Shown here: positions 1 to 8,200 of the stretch, piece after piece
Numbering within the stretch: the first letter of the stretch is position 1
Layout of the letters: each line of letters opens with the position of its first letter
Assembly: GCF_008386635.1 (NCBI RefSeq)
Contig: NZ_VUOE01000001.1
Span: 1,973,760-2,037,759, forward strand
Length of the DNA stretch: 64,000 bases
Source: Maribacter flavus
Lineage (GTDB): Bacteria > Bacteroidota > Bacteroidia > Flavobacteriales > Flavobacteriaceae
Reading direction: 5' to 3'
Translations under genes and position numbers: made by a program
Notes under the pieces: generated by a model
Databases searched by the model: none
Told to the model about the DNA's origin: nothing
Seen by the model: the letters and a program-made list of their open reading frames with translations, nothing else

Positions 1-537
1 ATTGGGGAGAGTATTAGCGAAAATGGAGGTTTTAATTCACTTTATTTAAGCAATCTTAGGTTGTGGCAGTTACAGGTCATGTGCGAGATGGAAAATGTTC
101 ATTATAAACTTAAACCTGAGTTGCCAATTCCCTTGGATGCCACGTCCCTGATTTTGGTTTACAGTTCCTCATTGTCCATTCGGTTTCGAATGGATGAGAA
201 AAAATTTGATGTGGATGGAACGTATAATGCCCGTTATGAAGTCATTAAAAAGCGTATCGATAAGGCATATATCAAAGGAACCAACGAGCGACTTACCCAG
301 ACTGGCAAAATTGCAATCGTCTATTCCCAGAAAAAGGACGAGCTTGAATATTTGAGATATATCAAATTTTTAAAATCCAAAAAATACTTTACAGACAAGA
401 TAGAAATCGTTGAGTTGGAAGGACTGCAAGGAGTTTCCGGTCTAAAGGCCATTAGGGCAGAAATTTTATACAAGACCGATCAAGAATCGCAGGAATCCTA
501 TACCTACGAAGATCTAATGGCTACTTTAAAAGACTAA
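1..537 (+). CDS. C-terminal part of a large conserved flavobacterial protein (5' end outside window)
   Basis: The reading frame is open from base 1 and ends at TAA 535-537, so the start lies upstream of the window and only about 178 codons are visible. The visible part has no signal peptide or membrane segment. It contains charged helical stretches (residues such as RYEVIKKRIDKAY) and ends in TYEDLMATLKD. The wording of this tail resembles, from memory, the C-terminus of long (about 750-800 residue) flavobacterial proteins annotated as GAF-domain proteins. The GAF domain itself is not in the window, so that name is only a suggestion. The gene converges on its neighbour and overlaps it by 12 bases. 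A first in-frame ATG at 79 would be an arbitrary start inside the protein. Confidence 0.6.
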   Translation: MGESISENGGFNSLYLSNLRLWQLQVMCEMENVHYKLKPELPIPLDATSLILVYSSSLSIRFRMDEKKFDVDGTYNARYEVIKKRIDKAYIKGTNERLTQTGKIAIVYSQKKDELEYLRYIKFLKSKKYFTDKIEIVELEGLQGVSGLKAIRAEILYKTDQESQESYTYEDLMATLKD

Positions 538-1746
538 TGCTTGGGATACCAGTTCCTGTAGCTGTCTCTCCGGGCCAAAAAATTTAAAGGACAATGCAAA
601 TGCTATAACCGAAATAATCATTCCGATCATAAAGGTTGTATACGTCCAACGTAACAAGTTGTATTTTTTGTTCAAGACAACACCCAAAAAATAGAGATCT
701 TTGGTCAGTGACGAATAGATATAGTCCTTGTCCTTTACCAATTCATTGATGGCCCATTCATAATCGGGTAGGTCCATTTTGTGGAAATTTCCAAAAAACA
801 AAAGGTTCACCTTTCTTTTTGCAACATCTTCTTTAGTGAATTCCCCACTAGTAACATTTGGCCTAGTGGCCAATACGGCCAAAATCATGGATATGACACT
901 GAATAGGACAAAGATTGCGGTTGGGTAAATGAGATAATCGTTAGAAGGATTATCCAATTTGGGGATAAGGTTTGATAAAGCCAATGAGATGATTATGGCG
1001 TTGACCGAAAGTAGGATGTTCGCCTTTGTATCCGCTATATCACTCAAAGTAAGGTGGTTCCTGAGCGTTACACGGAATAAAGTTTGTATGCCCCTATCCG
1101 GACTTTCACCCTTGAATTTTGCCTTTAACTTCTCTTTTTTTGCGATTTTCTTGATGGATTTTTTCTCTTTTATGAGCTTCTTTAAATTGTCATCCTTTTT
1201 CTCTTGCCAGATTTCCTTGGCATAATCCGTATAATAGCGATGTTGATTGCCCAACATTATTATATTGACATCCACCCAATCTTTGTAAGCATAGTCGGCT
1301 ATGTTCAATAGTTTAAGCTCTTCGCGTAATAGTTCCGATGTTTCCAAATAGCTTGTTTGCGCAAAGTGCGAAGCGTCTGCGTCCCTGATGATCTCTTCTT
1401 CAATGGAATTGGGCACTGAATCTTTCTCCGTCGCCATAATTAATCGGTTTACTTTGGAGATCAGGTCAGGGTCATAACCTTGGTCCTCAAGGAATTTTGT
1501 CGCAATGATGCAGCTATTTTTTTCGTGATCTTTAGTCCCCACCGTATATCCAGTATCATGGAACCATGCAGCAATTTCCAATACTTCTTTTTCCTTATCC
1601 GATATCGCACATGCTTTAGATAATTCTTTAGTACTTTTAACAACACGTTGCGTATGCCTTAGATTGTGGTACAGATAGTTTGAATCCAACTCCTTTGTCA
1701 GCAAGGTTACAACGTGATTTTTGGTATTCTGAAGAATATCCGCCAT
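526..1746 (-). CDS. HD-domain phosphohydrolase fused to Pycsar-effector-like transmembrane module
   Basis: This is a 406-residue protein with an N-terminal HD domain of about residues 20-180. Candidate metal ligands are H31, the H63-D64 pair and D122/D124 in RDADASHF. A lysine-rich linker follows (about 183-215). The C-terminal part (about 225-390) carries the SDIADTKANILL motif (235-246) and hydrophobic segments near 243-260, 274-293 and 367-388. That pattern matches the PycTM/DUF5706 family, membrane-damaging effectors of Pycsar antiphage systems that are activated by cCMP or cUMP. HD domains often cleave nucleotides or cyclic nucleotides. No nucleotide-cyclase gene lies nearby, so a defence role is not established; a housekeeping role in nucleotide turnover at the inner membrane is equally possible. 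The gene is divergent from the next one, with a 56-base gap. Confidence 0.75.
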   Translation of the reverse strand: MADILQNTKNHVVTLLTKELDSNYLYHNLRHTQRVVKSTKELSKACAISDKEKEVLEIAAWFHDTGYTVGTKDHEKNSCIIATKFLEDQGYDPDLISKVNRLIMATEKDSVPNSIEEEIIRDADASHFAQTSYLETSELLREELKLLNIADYAYKDWVDVNIIMLGNQHRYYTDYAKEIWQEKKDDNLKKLIKEKKSIKKIAKKEKLKAKFKGESPDRGIQTLFRVTLRNHLTLSDIADTKANILLSVNAIIISLALSNLIPKLDNPSNDYLIYPTAIFVLFSVISMILAVLATRPNVTSGEFTKEDVAKRKVNLLFFGNFHKMDLPDYEWAINELVKDKDYIYSSLTKDLYFLGVVLNKKYNLLRWTYTTFMIGMIISVIAFALSFKFFGPERQLQELVSQALVF

Positions 1747-1802
1747 GAGGAAATATTTTTAGGAATTCCAAATTACAAAAAATAGAACATAGGGACGTCT
1801 TC

Positions 1803-4800
1803 ATGAATAAATATGGTACCGCTCTTTTATTGCTTTTTTTGATTACGGGTTGTGCTACCTATAGGACAAAATATGCGGACATTCGGGATGCAGAGGATAT
1901 TCAAATCCACAAGGAAGTTGAACATACCTTTTATCTCATTGGCGATGCGGGCCTTTCTCCTTTGGGGGGTATGAATCCGGCTTTAAATATCTTCAAAAAT
2001 AAACTGGATCAAGCGGATGAAAATAGTACGGCCATTTTTTTGGGCGATAACATTTATCCGGCAGGATTGCCGGACCCCAAGGATTCTACCGTAGCTTATT
2101 TAACCGCTAAGAGCCATTTGGATGCACAATTGAGAACGCTTACCAATTTTAAGGGAAGAAAGCTTTTTATACCGGGCAATCACGATTGGTACACGGAAGG
2201 CCTCATTGGATTGGAACGGGAAGAGGATTATATCAAGGAACAACTGAATGATAAAGATGCCTTTTTGCCAAAAAATGGTTGTCCCATTGAAGTAATAGAG
2301 GTAAACGATGCACTGGCCATCATTGTTTTGGACACGGAATGGTACCTCACCAACTGGAACAGGAGGCCGGGTATCAACGATAAATGTGAAATAAAAAGCC
2401 GGGAAAAATTTCTTTTGGAGCTTGAAGATGCCATAAAGGATTACAGGGATAGAACTACCTTGATTGCCATGCACCATCCAATGACTAGTTATGGTCCTCA
2501 CGGTGGTCAATACTCCTTCAAAAAACACTTTTATCCAAAGGACCAACCCGTTCCTTTGCCAGGTTTGGGAACCTTTATAAATATTTTGAGGCGGACATCC
2601 GGGGCTTCCACAGAGGATATGGGAAACAAACGATATTTAGATCTTGTAAAAAGGGTAACGACCTTGGCGCAATACTCGGATAGGGTCATTTTTGCCTCTG
2701 GCCACGAACATACATTACAGTATATCGTTGAAAACAGTACGCCTCAGATTGTAAGTGGTTCCGGAGCTAAAAAGGGAGAAACAAGGTTATTGAATGGATC
2801 CAGGTTTTCCACCGGTAGAATGGGTTACGCTACCTTGGAAGTCTATACCGATGGTTCTTCTAGGGTTCGATATTACGGTGTTGATAGTGAAGGGAAAGAG
2901 GAATTCCTTTTTACTTCCGCAGTATTGCCACCAAATGTAACTAAATTGGATACTATATTTCCTAGAATTCCCAACAAGGAACTAAAAGCATCCGTTTACA
3001 CCAAAGAGGAAATCGATAAATCCGGTTTTTTCAAGGCGATTTGGGGAGAACGCTATCGTAGCTATTATGGTAGGGAAGTGACCGCTCCCGTGGTCTACAT
3101 AGATACTTTGTTCGGGGGACTTACGCCCGTTAAAAAGGGAGGAGGGCATCAGTCTAAATCCTTGCGTTTAAGACATGCTTCCGGAAAGGAATACGTGATG
3201 CGGGCACTTAGAAAACTTCCCGAACTGTATTTGCAATCCATGGCTTTTCAAGATCAGTACCTTATGGACGATTTAAAGGAAACCTATACAAAGGAACTGT
3301 TGGAGGACTTTTATACAGGTTCACATCCCTACGCCCCGTTCACGGTTGGTAAACTTTCCGATGCCGTTGGAATCCTTCATACCAATCCGGTACTCTATTA
3401 TATTCCAAAACAGGAAGCACTGGGTGAGTTCAATGATGTTTTTGGAAACGAACTGTATATGATCGAGGAACATGCTGGAGATGGTCACGGGGATTTGGAG
3501 AGTTTTGGGTATTCCAATGAGTTAAAGAGTACGGATTCCATGTTGGAGGACCTTCGGGATGACGAGAAGTATGAAGTGGACACTGATGCCTACATCAGGG
3601 CCAGATTGTTCGATATGGTCATAGGGGATTGGGACCGTCATGTGGACCAATGGCGATGGGCGGAGTTTAAGGAGGATGAAAAGGTTGTCTATAGACCGGT
3701 TCCCAGGGATCGTGATCAGGCCTATTCCCAAATGGGTGATGGCATTTTTATGGGTCTTGCCACCCGTATCATCCCCGGACTCAGGTTAATGGAAGGTTTC
3801 CATGAGGAAATTAGAAACGTCAAAGGATTCAATTCCTCTCCAAAAACGTATGTACTGGATCTCGCCTTATTATCCGAAAGTACCTTGGAAGATTGGAGGA
3901 ATCAGGCCAAATTTTTACGGCAAAGGATTGATGAGAGGGTTATTGACGAAGCGTTTACCATGTTTCCAAAGGAGGTGCAGGATGCAGGTGTTCAAGAAAT
4001 CAAAAGAATTCTGCTGTCAAGGGTTGAAGGTATTGAAAATACCGCTATCGAATATTTTAAAGTCTTGAACAAATTTGCCACGGTAGTGGGTACTGACAAG
4101 GATGATTGGTTCGTGATTACCCGATTGGATGACCAAAGAACCCAGGTGAGTGCCTACAGGATTATTGACGGGGAAAAGAAAAAGCAGTTTTTTGGCAAAG
4201 TCTTTTATACTACCAACACAAATGAAATTTGGGTGTATGGCTTGGATGATGATGATGTTTTTGAGGTAAAGAATCCAGACAATTACGGTGGTATTAAAGT
4301 CAGGATCATTGGCGGACAGAACAATGATATTTATAGGATTGGGAACGGTAGGGGAGTAGCTGTCTATGACTACAAAAGTAAAAAGAACACCTTTGAAGAG
4401 GTGACAAAAACCAAGGTCAAACTAACGGACGATTATCCGGTGAACACCTATAACCCCTTAAATATTAGAAGTAGCAATAACCAAGTGATCCCAACGGTAG
4501 GCTTCAATCCAGATGATGGTGTCAAAATAGGGTTTATGGATACCTACACCTACAATGGTTTCAGGCAAAATCCCTTTACCCAACAGCATTCCTTAAGTGC
4601 TTCCTATTATTTTGCCACAAGTGGCGTAGAACTACGGTACAAGGGGGAGTTTGCCAATGTATTCGAGAGTTGGAACTTGTCGCTGGATACACGATTTACC
4701 ACCCCTAATTTTGCCATAAACTTTTTTGGATTTGGGAATGAAAGCGAAAATTTGGACGATGACCTGGGCTTGGATTATAACAGGGTACGTATCCAAAATT

Positions 4801-5513
4801 TTGAGTTTGCCCCATCATTGGTATGGAGAAGCCCTTTGGGTGCCAAATTCGACCTGGGAGTTTCCTATGAAGCCATTGAAGTAGAGGAAACTTCAGATCG
4901 TTTCATCAATACGTTTTACCAACAGAACGGACAGGAGACTGGCAATAGTTTTGTAGGCGTCCAAGGAACCTATTCCTATGAAAACCATGACAACCGGAGC
5001 TTTCCTACCATGGGCATGGCGACCTCCATTGCCTTGGGCTTTAAGGAGAACATTGGTGTGGTCAATAGGAATTTTGGATATTTGATTCCGAGTATCTCCT
5101 TCGACTATAAATTGGTACCTAGTGGCCGACTCGTTTTGGCGACCAAGTGGAAAGGGCACATAAATATGGGGAATGGTTATGAGTTCTATCAGGCTGCCAG
5201 TATAGGGGGAACCGATGGATTGCGGGGCTATCGAAACCAACGTTTTACCGGGAAAGCTTCCTATTACCAAAATACCGACGTGAGGTTTAGTCTCCGTAAA
5301 ATGCGTACCCGTATTTTGCCAACGGCATTGGGGCTCTTCGGAGGATTTGACTATGGTAGGGTATGGTCGCCCGGAATTTCCTCAAACACTTGGCATACTT
5401 CCTATGGTGGTGGGTTTTTTATGAATAGTGCGGATATTTTGACTCTGAACCTTGCCCTGTTCCATAGTGAGGACGGACCTCGTTTTACCTTTGGTCTCGG
5501 CTTTGGATTTTGA
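1803..5513 (+). CDS. Surface metallophosphoesterase / kinase-like module / Omp85-type barrel fusion lipoprotein
   Basis: This 1236-residue protein begins with a lipoprotein signal (LITGC, Cys17). Residues about 40-350 form a calcineurin-like phosphoesterase with GDAG near the start, GDN (81-83), GNHD (125-128), MHHP and GHEH. Residues about 395-770 match, block by block, the separate protein at 38288-39559. This part has a Gly-rich GGGHQ (446-450), a GDWDRH motif (608-613) and an RDRD motif 25-27 residues after Asp611, an arrangement reminiscent of FAM20C/HipA-type atypical kinases. The last 400 residues are alternating beta strands with LRGY (1140-1143), the Omp85/BamA-type signature, and end in Phe, so this part is probably an outer-membrane barrel. 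The enzyme domains would lie in the periplasm or on the surface. The substrate is unknown. The phosphatase and barrel calls are firm; the kinase-like call is inference. Confidence 0.85.
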   Translation: MNKYGTALLLLFLITGCATYRTKYADIRDAEDIQIHKEVEHTFYLIGDAGLSPLGGMNPALNIFKNKLDQADENSTAIFLGDNIYPAGLPDPKDSTVAYLTAKSHLDAQLRTLTNFKGRKLFIPGNHDWYTEGLIGLEREEDYIKEQLNDKDAFLPKNGCPIEVIEVNDALAIIVLDTEWYLTNWNRRPGINDKCEIKSREKFLLELEDAIKDYRDRTTLIAMHHPMTSYGPHGGQYSFKKHFYPKDQPVPLPGLGTFINILRRTSGASTEDMGNKRYLDLVKRVTTLAQYSDRVIFASGHEHTLQYIVENSTPQIVSGSGAKKGETRLLNGSRFSTGRMGYATLEVYTDGSSRVRYYGVDSEGKEEFLFTSAVLPPNVTKLDTIFPRIPNKELKASVYTKEEIDKSGFFKAIWGERYRSYYGREVTAPVVYIDTLFGGLTPVKKGGGHQSKSLRLRHASGKEYVMRALRKLPELYLQSMAFQDQYLMDDLKETYTKELLEDFYTGSHPYAPFTVGKLSDAVGILHTNPVLYYIPKQEALGEFNDVFGNELYMIEEHAGDGHGDLESFGYSNELKSTDSMLEDLRDDEKYEVDTDAYIRARLFDMVIGDWDRHVDQWRWAEFKEDEKVVYRPVPRDRDQAYSQMGDGIFMGLATRIIPGLRLMEGFHEEIRNVKGFNSSPKTYVLDLALLSESTLEDWRNQAKFLRQRIDERVIDEAFTMFPKEVQDAGVQEIKRILLSRVEGIENTAIEYFKVLNKFATVVGTDKDDWFVITRLDDQRTQVSAYRIIDGEKKKQFFGKVFYTTNTNEIWVYGLDDDDVFEVKNPDNYGGIKVRIIGGQNNDIYRIGNGRGVAVYDYKSKKNTFEEVTKTKVKLTDDYPVNTYNPLNIRSSNNQVIPTVGFNPDDGVKIGFMDTYTYNGFRQNPFTQQHSLSASYYFATSGVELRYKGEFANVFESWNLSLDTRFTTPNFAINFFGFGNESENLDDDLGLDYNRVRIQNFEFAPSLVWRSPLGAKFDLGVSYEAIEVEETSDRFINTFYQQNGQETGNSFVGVQGTYSYENHDNRSFPTMGMATSIALGFKENIGVVNRNFGYLIPSISFDYKLVPSGRLVLATKWKGHINMGNGYEFYQAASIGGTDGLRGYRNQRFTGKASYYQNTDVRFSLRKMRTRILPTALGLFGGFDYGRVWSPGISSNTWHTSYGGGFFMNSADILTLNLALFHSEDGPRFTFGLGFGF

Positions 5514-6366
5514 CCTTGCTTAAGTCCAGGGAGTATAGATTATTGCCAGTACCATGAGAGCGTTCATCGGACAATAAAATCAAATCTTCATTTAAGAAAC
5601 AGATAGATTCTAATTGCGTCCTAATGCCCAAATCTATTTCCTCAATTTTTCCGTTAGAGAAATTATCCCAGGTAAAATCCGTAAAAATGAACAGCTTTCC
5701 GTAGCTGAGTGCGATTATCTTCTTGCCGCTTGGTGAAATAGCTATGCCCGTAATTTGGCAGGTCTTCCAATCCTTACACACATTGATTTCCCCAACTAAA
5801 GTGGCCTCGTATACCCCCTTTTGATCCGGGACACTATAGATGTAAGCACTACCGGTAAAGGGATTGGCCCTGTTTTTGGTTACGATGAACAGTTTGTTGT
5901 TATGATGGAAGATAGCTTCGGCATCAAAATAACGGCCCGATTTCTTAGGGGGGAACTCTTTTTGGTTGGGGTAGCTTAGTTCAATTTTCTCGGCATCGAT
6001 TTTATCGCCAGGTTCTATTTCCGGATTGGGAACCTTGTAAATTTTTAGGTTTTTCCTGCTGTTGTCGTTATTGCCTATATCGGCGATATATACATTTCCC
6101 AACGTATCTTTGGTAAGATCTTCCCAGTCATCGTTGTCCCCGTTTTTCATCTTCAAGGTCTTTAGGATATTTCCCTTAAAATCGACCTTATATAACTCAT
6201 CCTTATTCCCTCCATCTTCAATAATCCAAACCGTGGAATCCTTTAGGCTAACCATTCCTGAGTTTTCCTTGAGGCTGCTAGGCAAATCTGTAACGACCTT
6301 TAATTGACCGTAATTTGTACAGGAAAAGAAGGTGAGGGATAGTAATAAAAGAAACGTTCTAATCAT
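5485..6366 (-). CDS. Predicted beta-propeller lipoprotein of unknown function
   Basis: This 293-residue protein has a signal of the MIRTFLLLLSLTFFSC type (Cys16), so it is a probable outer-membrane or periplasmic lipoprotein. The body contains repeated strand patterns with Asp/Gly turns (SGMV..STVWIIEDGG, DDWEDLTKD..NVYIADIGNN, YFDAEAIF.., ITGIAISPSGKKI, LESICFLNEDLILLSDE). These suggest a six-bladed propeller of the SdiA-regulated/phytase-like or NHL type. No catalytic residues can be assigned. It converges with the phosphoesterase-barrel gene and overlaps it by 29 bases, which leaves no room for a classical terminator between them. The family assignment rests on pattern only. Confidence 0.7.
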   Translation of the reverse strand: MIRTFLLLLSLTFFSCTNYGQLKVVTDLPSSLKENSGMVSLKDSTVWIIEDGGNKDELYKVDFKGNILKTLKMKNGDNDDWEDLTKDTLGNVYIADIGNNDNSRKNLKIYKVPNPEIEPGDKIDAEKIELSYPNQKEFPPKKSGRYFDAEAIFHHNNKLFIVTKNRANPFTGSAYIYSVPDQKGVYEATLVGEINVCKDWKTCQITGIAISPSGKKIIALSYGKLFIFTDFTWDNFSNGKIEEIDLGIRTQLESICFLNEDLILLSDERSHGTGNNLYSLDLSKVKIQSRDQR

Positions 6367-6465
6367 AGGGTAACATCTTGATACGAACGTATGAATTTAC
6401 GAATCTAAAATTTATTGGCATCGCCAAAGGGGTCTGTACTTCGAGAATTTCCCTTTGTTACTTTT

Positions 6466-7857
6466 TTATTCGTGATTCGTTGCGACCGCGTTGTCGTTTT
6501 TCATTTTTATCTTGTCAATAAGCAAGGAACCTAATTTTCTTCCTTGGCCCACGCCTACTTCTACAGCGGCCCGGTAATGGATACCCCCGTACATTCTGCT
6601 GATTGCAGCCTCGTCCGCAGCTTGGTTGAAAGAAGTAAAACTTCTAACGGGAAGACCATAAGGAAGCTCCGTATCGTCATCAAAGCTAAAATCGTCCCCA
6701 AAGATATCCGTTAAGGCAGTGGCGGCCGCACCTGAAACAACGCTATGTCCGCTTGTATATTCCGGGAAGGGAGGGGTTTGAAGTATGGGAACCCAGTTTT
6801 CGTCAATATGTTGATTTATCAAAGTTTCCGGGCGGATAAGATTACTCCGGTACTTTTCGTCCCAGCAGCTGATAAAACCATCTGCGATGGCCATAGAAGT
6901 TTTGGTATATGCATAAAGTGATTTTTGAAAATCGCTATCTGTTTTTCTGCAGGCAATTTTAGTAATTCCGATCCAATGGGCCCCTGGGGTAATTTTCTTG
7001 GTCGCAAACATCAAATGTCCGCGGGTTACGGATACATACGGATTACAGTCCCAAAATTTGGCTATGGCCACTTCTTCGGACGTATCGCCAATGGCGGTAA
7101 TCCGGTTACTGGTTTCGTAGACCTCTAGAAGCTCCTTATAGAATTGGGAGTTCTTGTCCATGGAGAAGGCCGGAGGCGGTACCGGTTTGAACTGCGCTGC
7201 GGAATCCAGGAAAAAGGGACGTATTTTGTTCCAATGGGGTTCAATACCGTCCATATAGGCAGGTGGGGTGGGTTGCCACCTTGCAGGGTCGTCCGTATCC
7301 ACCGTAAATTTGGGCATGGTGCGGGTCTGCGGGTAGTTATCCTTGTTCATCCATGCCTTAATATGCTCCGCAACTTTTTCCCCATAGGCTTTTGAGGCTT
7401 CAAATTCCGTCTTGTTGGTGGTTTCCCATTTGTTGAAAAGGCTATCCTGTAAAACGTTGAATTTGTCCTCTGAAAATATCAGTTGTTTGCTGATGTTCAT
7501 GTGGGCAATAAGTGCCGCCAAATTGGGATTCACATTTTGTAAGGAGTCCAGCTTTGGTATCGGGGTCAATTCATTTACCTGTCCGGCCAAGGAATTATAC
7601 TCCGGATTTACTTGTGCAATGATTTCGTAGGCCGCAATATTGGGGTAGGCGAATATTCTACTGGCCACAGGTGGGGAAAAAATGTCGTGTATCATTATCT
7701 CTACCACCTTATCAATGGACGTATGCAGGTCTTCTGCCGTTACCTTGATCGGTTCAGTGCTAGGCTGCTTTTCCGGGGAACAGGAAAAAAAGACCGCTAA
7801 AAGCAATACTGCCAAAACTTTCTTGAACATCTTTAATTTCATTTTATTTTTCATCAT
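6466..7857 (-). CDS. Vanadium-dependent haloperoxidase / PAP2-superfamily lipoprotein
   Basis: The protein has about 463 residues with a lipoprotein signal (LAVFFSC, Cys26). It carries all three vanadate/phosphate-binding motifs of the PAP2/vanadium haloperoxidase superfamily. These are K335-x6-R342-P343 (KYRSNLIRP), the SGH motif with His371 (PEYTSGHSV) as general acid-base, and S-R421-x5-H427 (SRMYGGIHY). The length and all-helical character fit the membrane-free haloperoxidase branch rather than integral PAP2 lipid phosphatases, but halide oxidation and phosphatase activity cannot be told apart from motifs. The first possible codon at 7860 is TTG. ATG at 7857 fits better with the promoter box at 7880-7887; 7854 and 7830 are also possible. 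It appears to be monocistronic. Confidence 0.85.
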   Translation of the reverse strand: MMKNKMKLKMFKKVLAVLLLAVFFSCSPEKQPSTEPIKVTAEDLHTSIDKVVEIMIHDIFSPPVASRIFAYPNIAAYEIIAQVNPEYNSLAGQVNELTPIPKLDSLQNVNPNLAALIAHMNISKQLIFSEDKFNVLQDSLFNKWETTNKTEFEASKAYGEKVAEHIKAWMNKDNYPQTRTMPKFTVDTDDPARWQPTPPAYMDGIEPHWNKIRPFFLDSAAQFKPVPPPAFSMDKNSQFYKELLEVYETSNRITAIGDTSEEVAIAKFWDCNPYVSVTRGHLMFATKKITPGAHWIGITKIACRKTDSDFQKSLYAYTKTSMAIADGFISCWDEKYRSNLIRPETLINQHIDENWVPILQTPPFPEYTSGHSVVSGAAATALTDIFGDDFSFDDDTELPYGLPVRSFTSFNQAADEAAISRMYGGIHYRAAVEVGVGQGRKLGSLLIDKIKMKNDNAVATNHE

Positions 7858-7860
7858 CAA

Positions 7861-8200
7861 TTTGCCCTCGATTTAGCAACAAAATTACATTATTTTGACT
7901 GCCAATCAATTCTTTAGGGTTAAAAATGAGACTCAAAGGTCTACATTAAACTTTCCTTAAACCTTTTTAGTTTTTTATATGTAAAATGTTCTAATCCAAT
8001 TTGTGACTAAGAGTAAAACTTTGACATTGGGCTTCATTCTTATTAAAAATGGTCCTATTAGTTCTAACGAGTCTTATCGATGAATTTAGTCCCGATCAGT
8101 GGTAAATGGGCTACCTGAATTATAAAAATAAAAGATACGCGCATTACAGAAAGAATATTGTGTTATGGGAGTTGCTGGGCAAATCCTAACAATCCAAGTA
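7861..8200. other. Intergenic spacer, 340 bases
   Basis: The spacer lies between the end of the CRTAC1-like gene set and the haloperoxidase gene, both on the minus strand. It is AT-rich. It holds the predicted haloperoxidase promoter (7880-7909). I see no stem with a T-run for the upstream genes, no RNA gene and no convincing small gene. Confidence 0.5.
7880..7909 (-). promoter_or_regulatory. Predicted Bacteroidota-type promoter of the haloperoxidase gene
   Basis: Read on the minus strand, TAATTTTG (7887-7880) matches the -7 consensus TAnnTTTG. A TTG (7909-7907) lies 19 bases upstream, the expected -33 spacing. Transcription would start about 15 bases before the ATG at 7857, which supports that start over the TTG at 7860. 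Confidence 0.6.
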
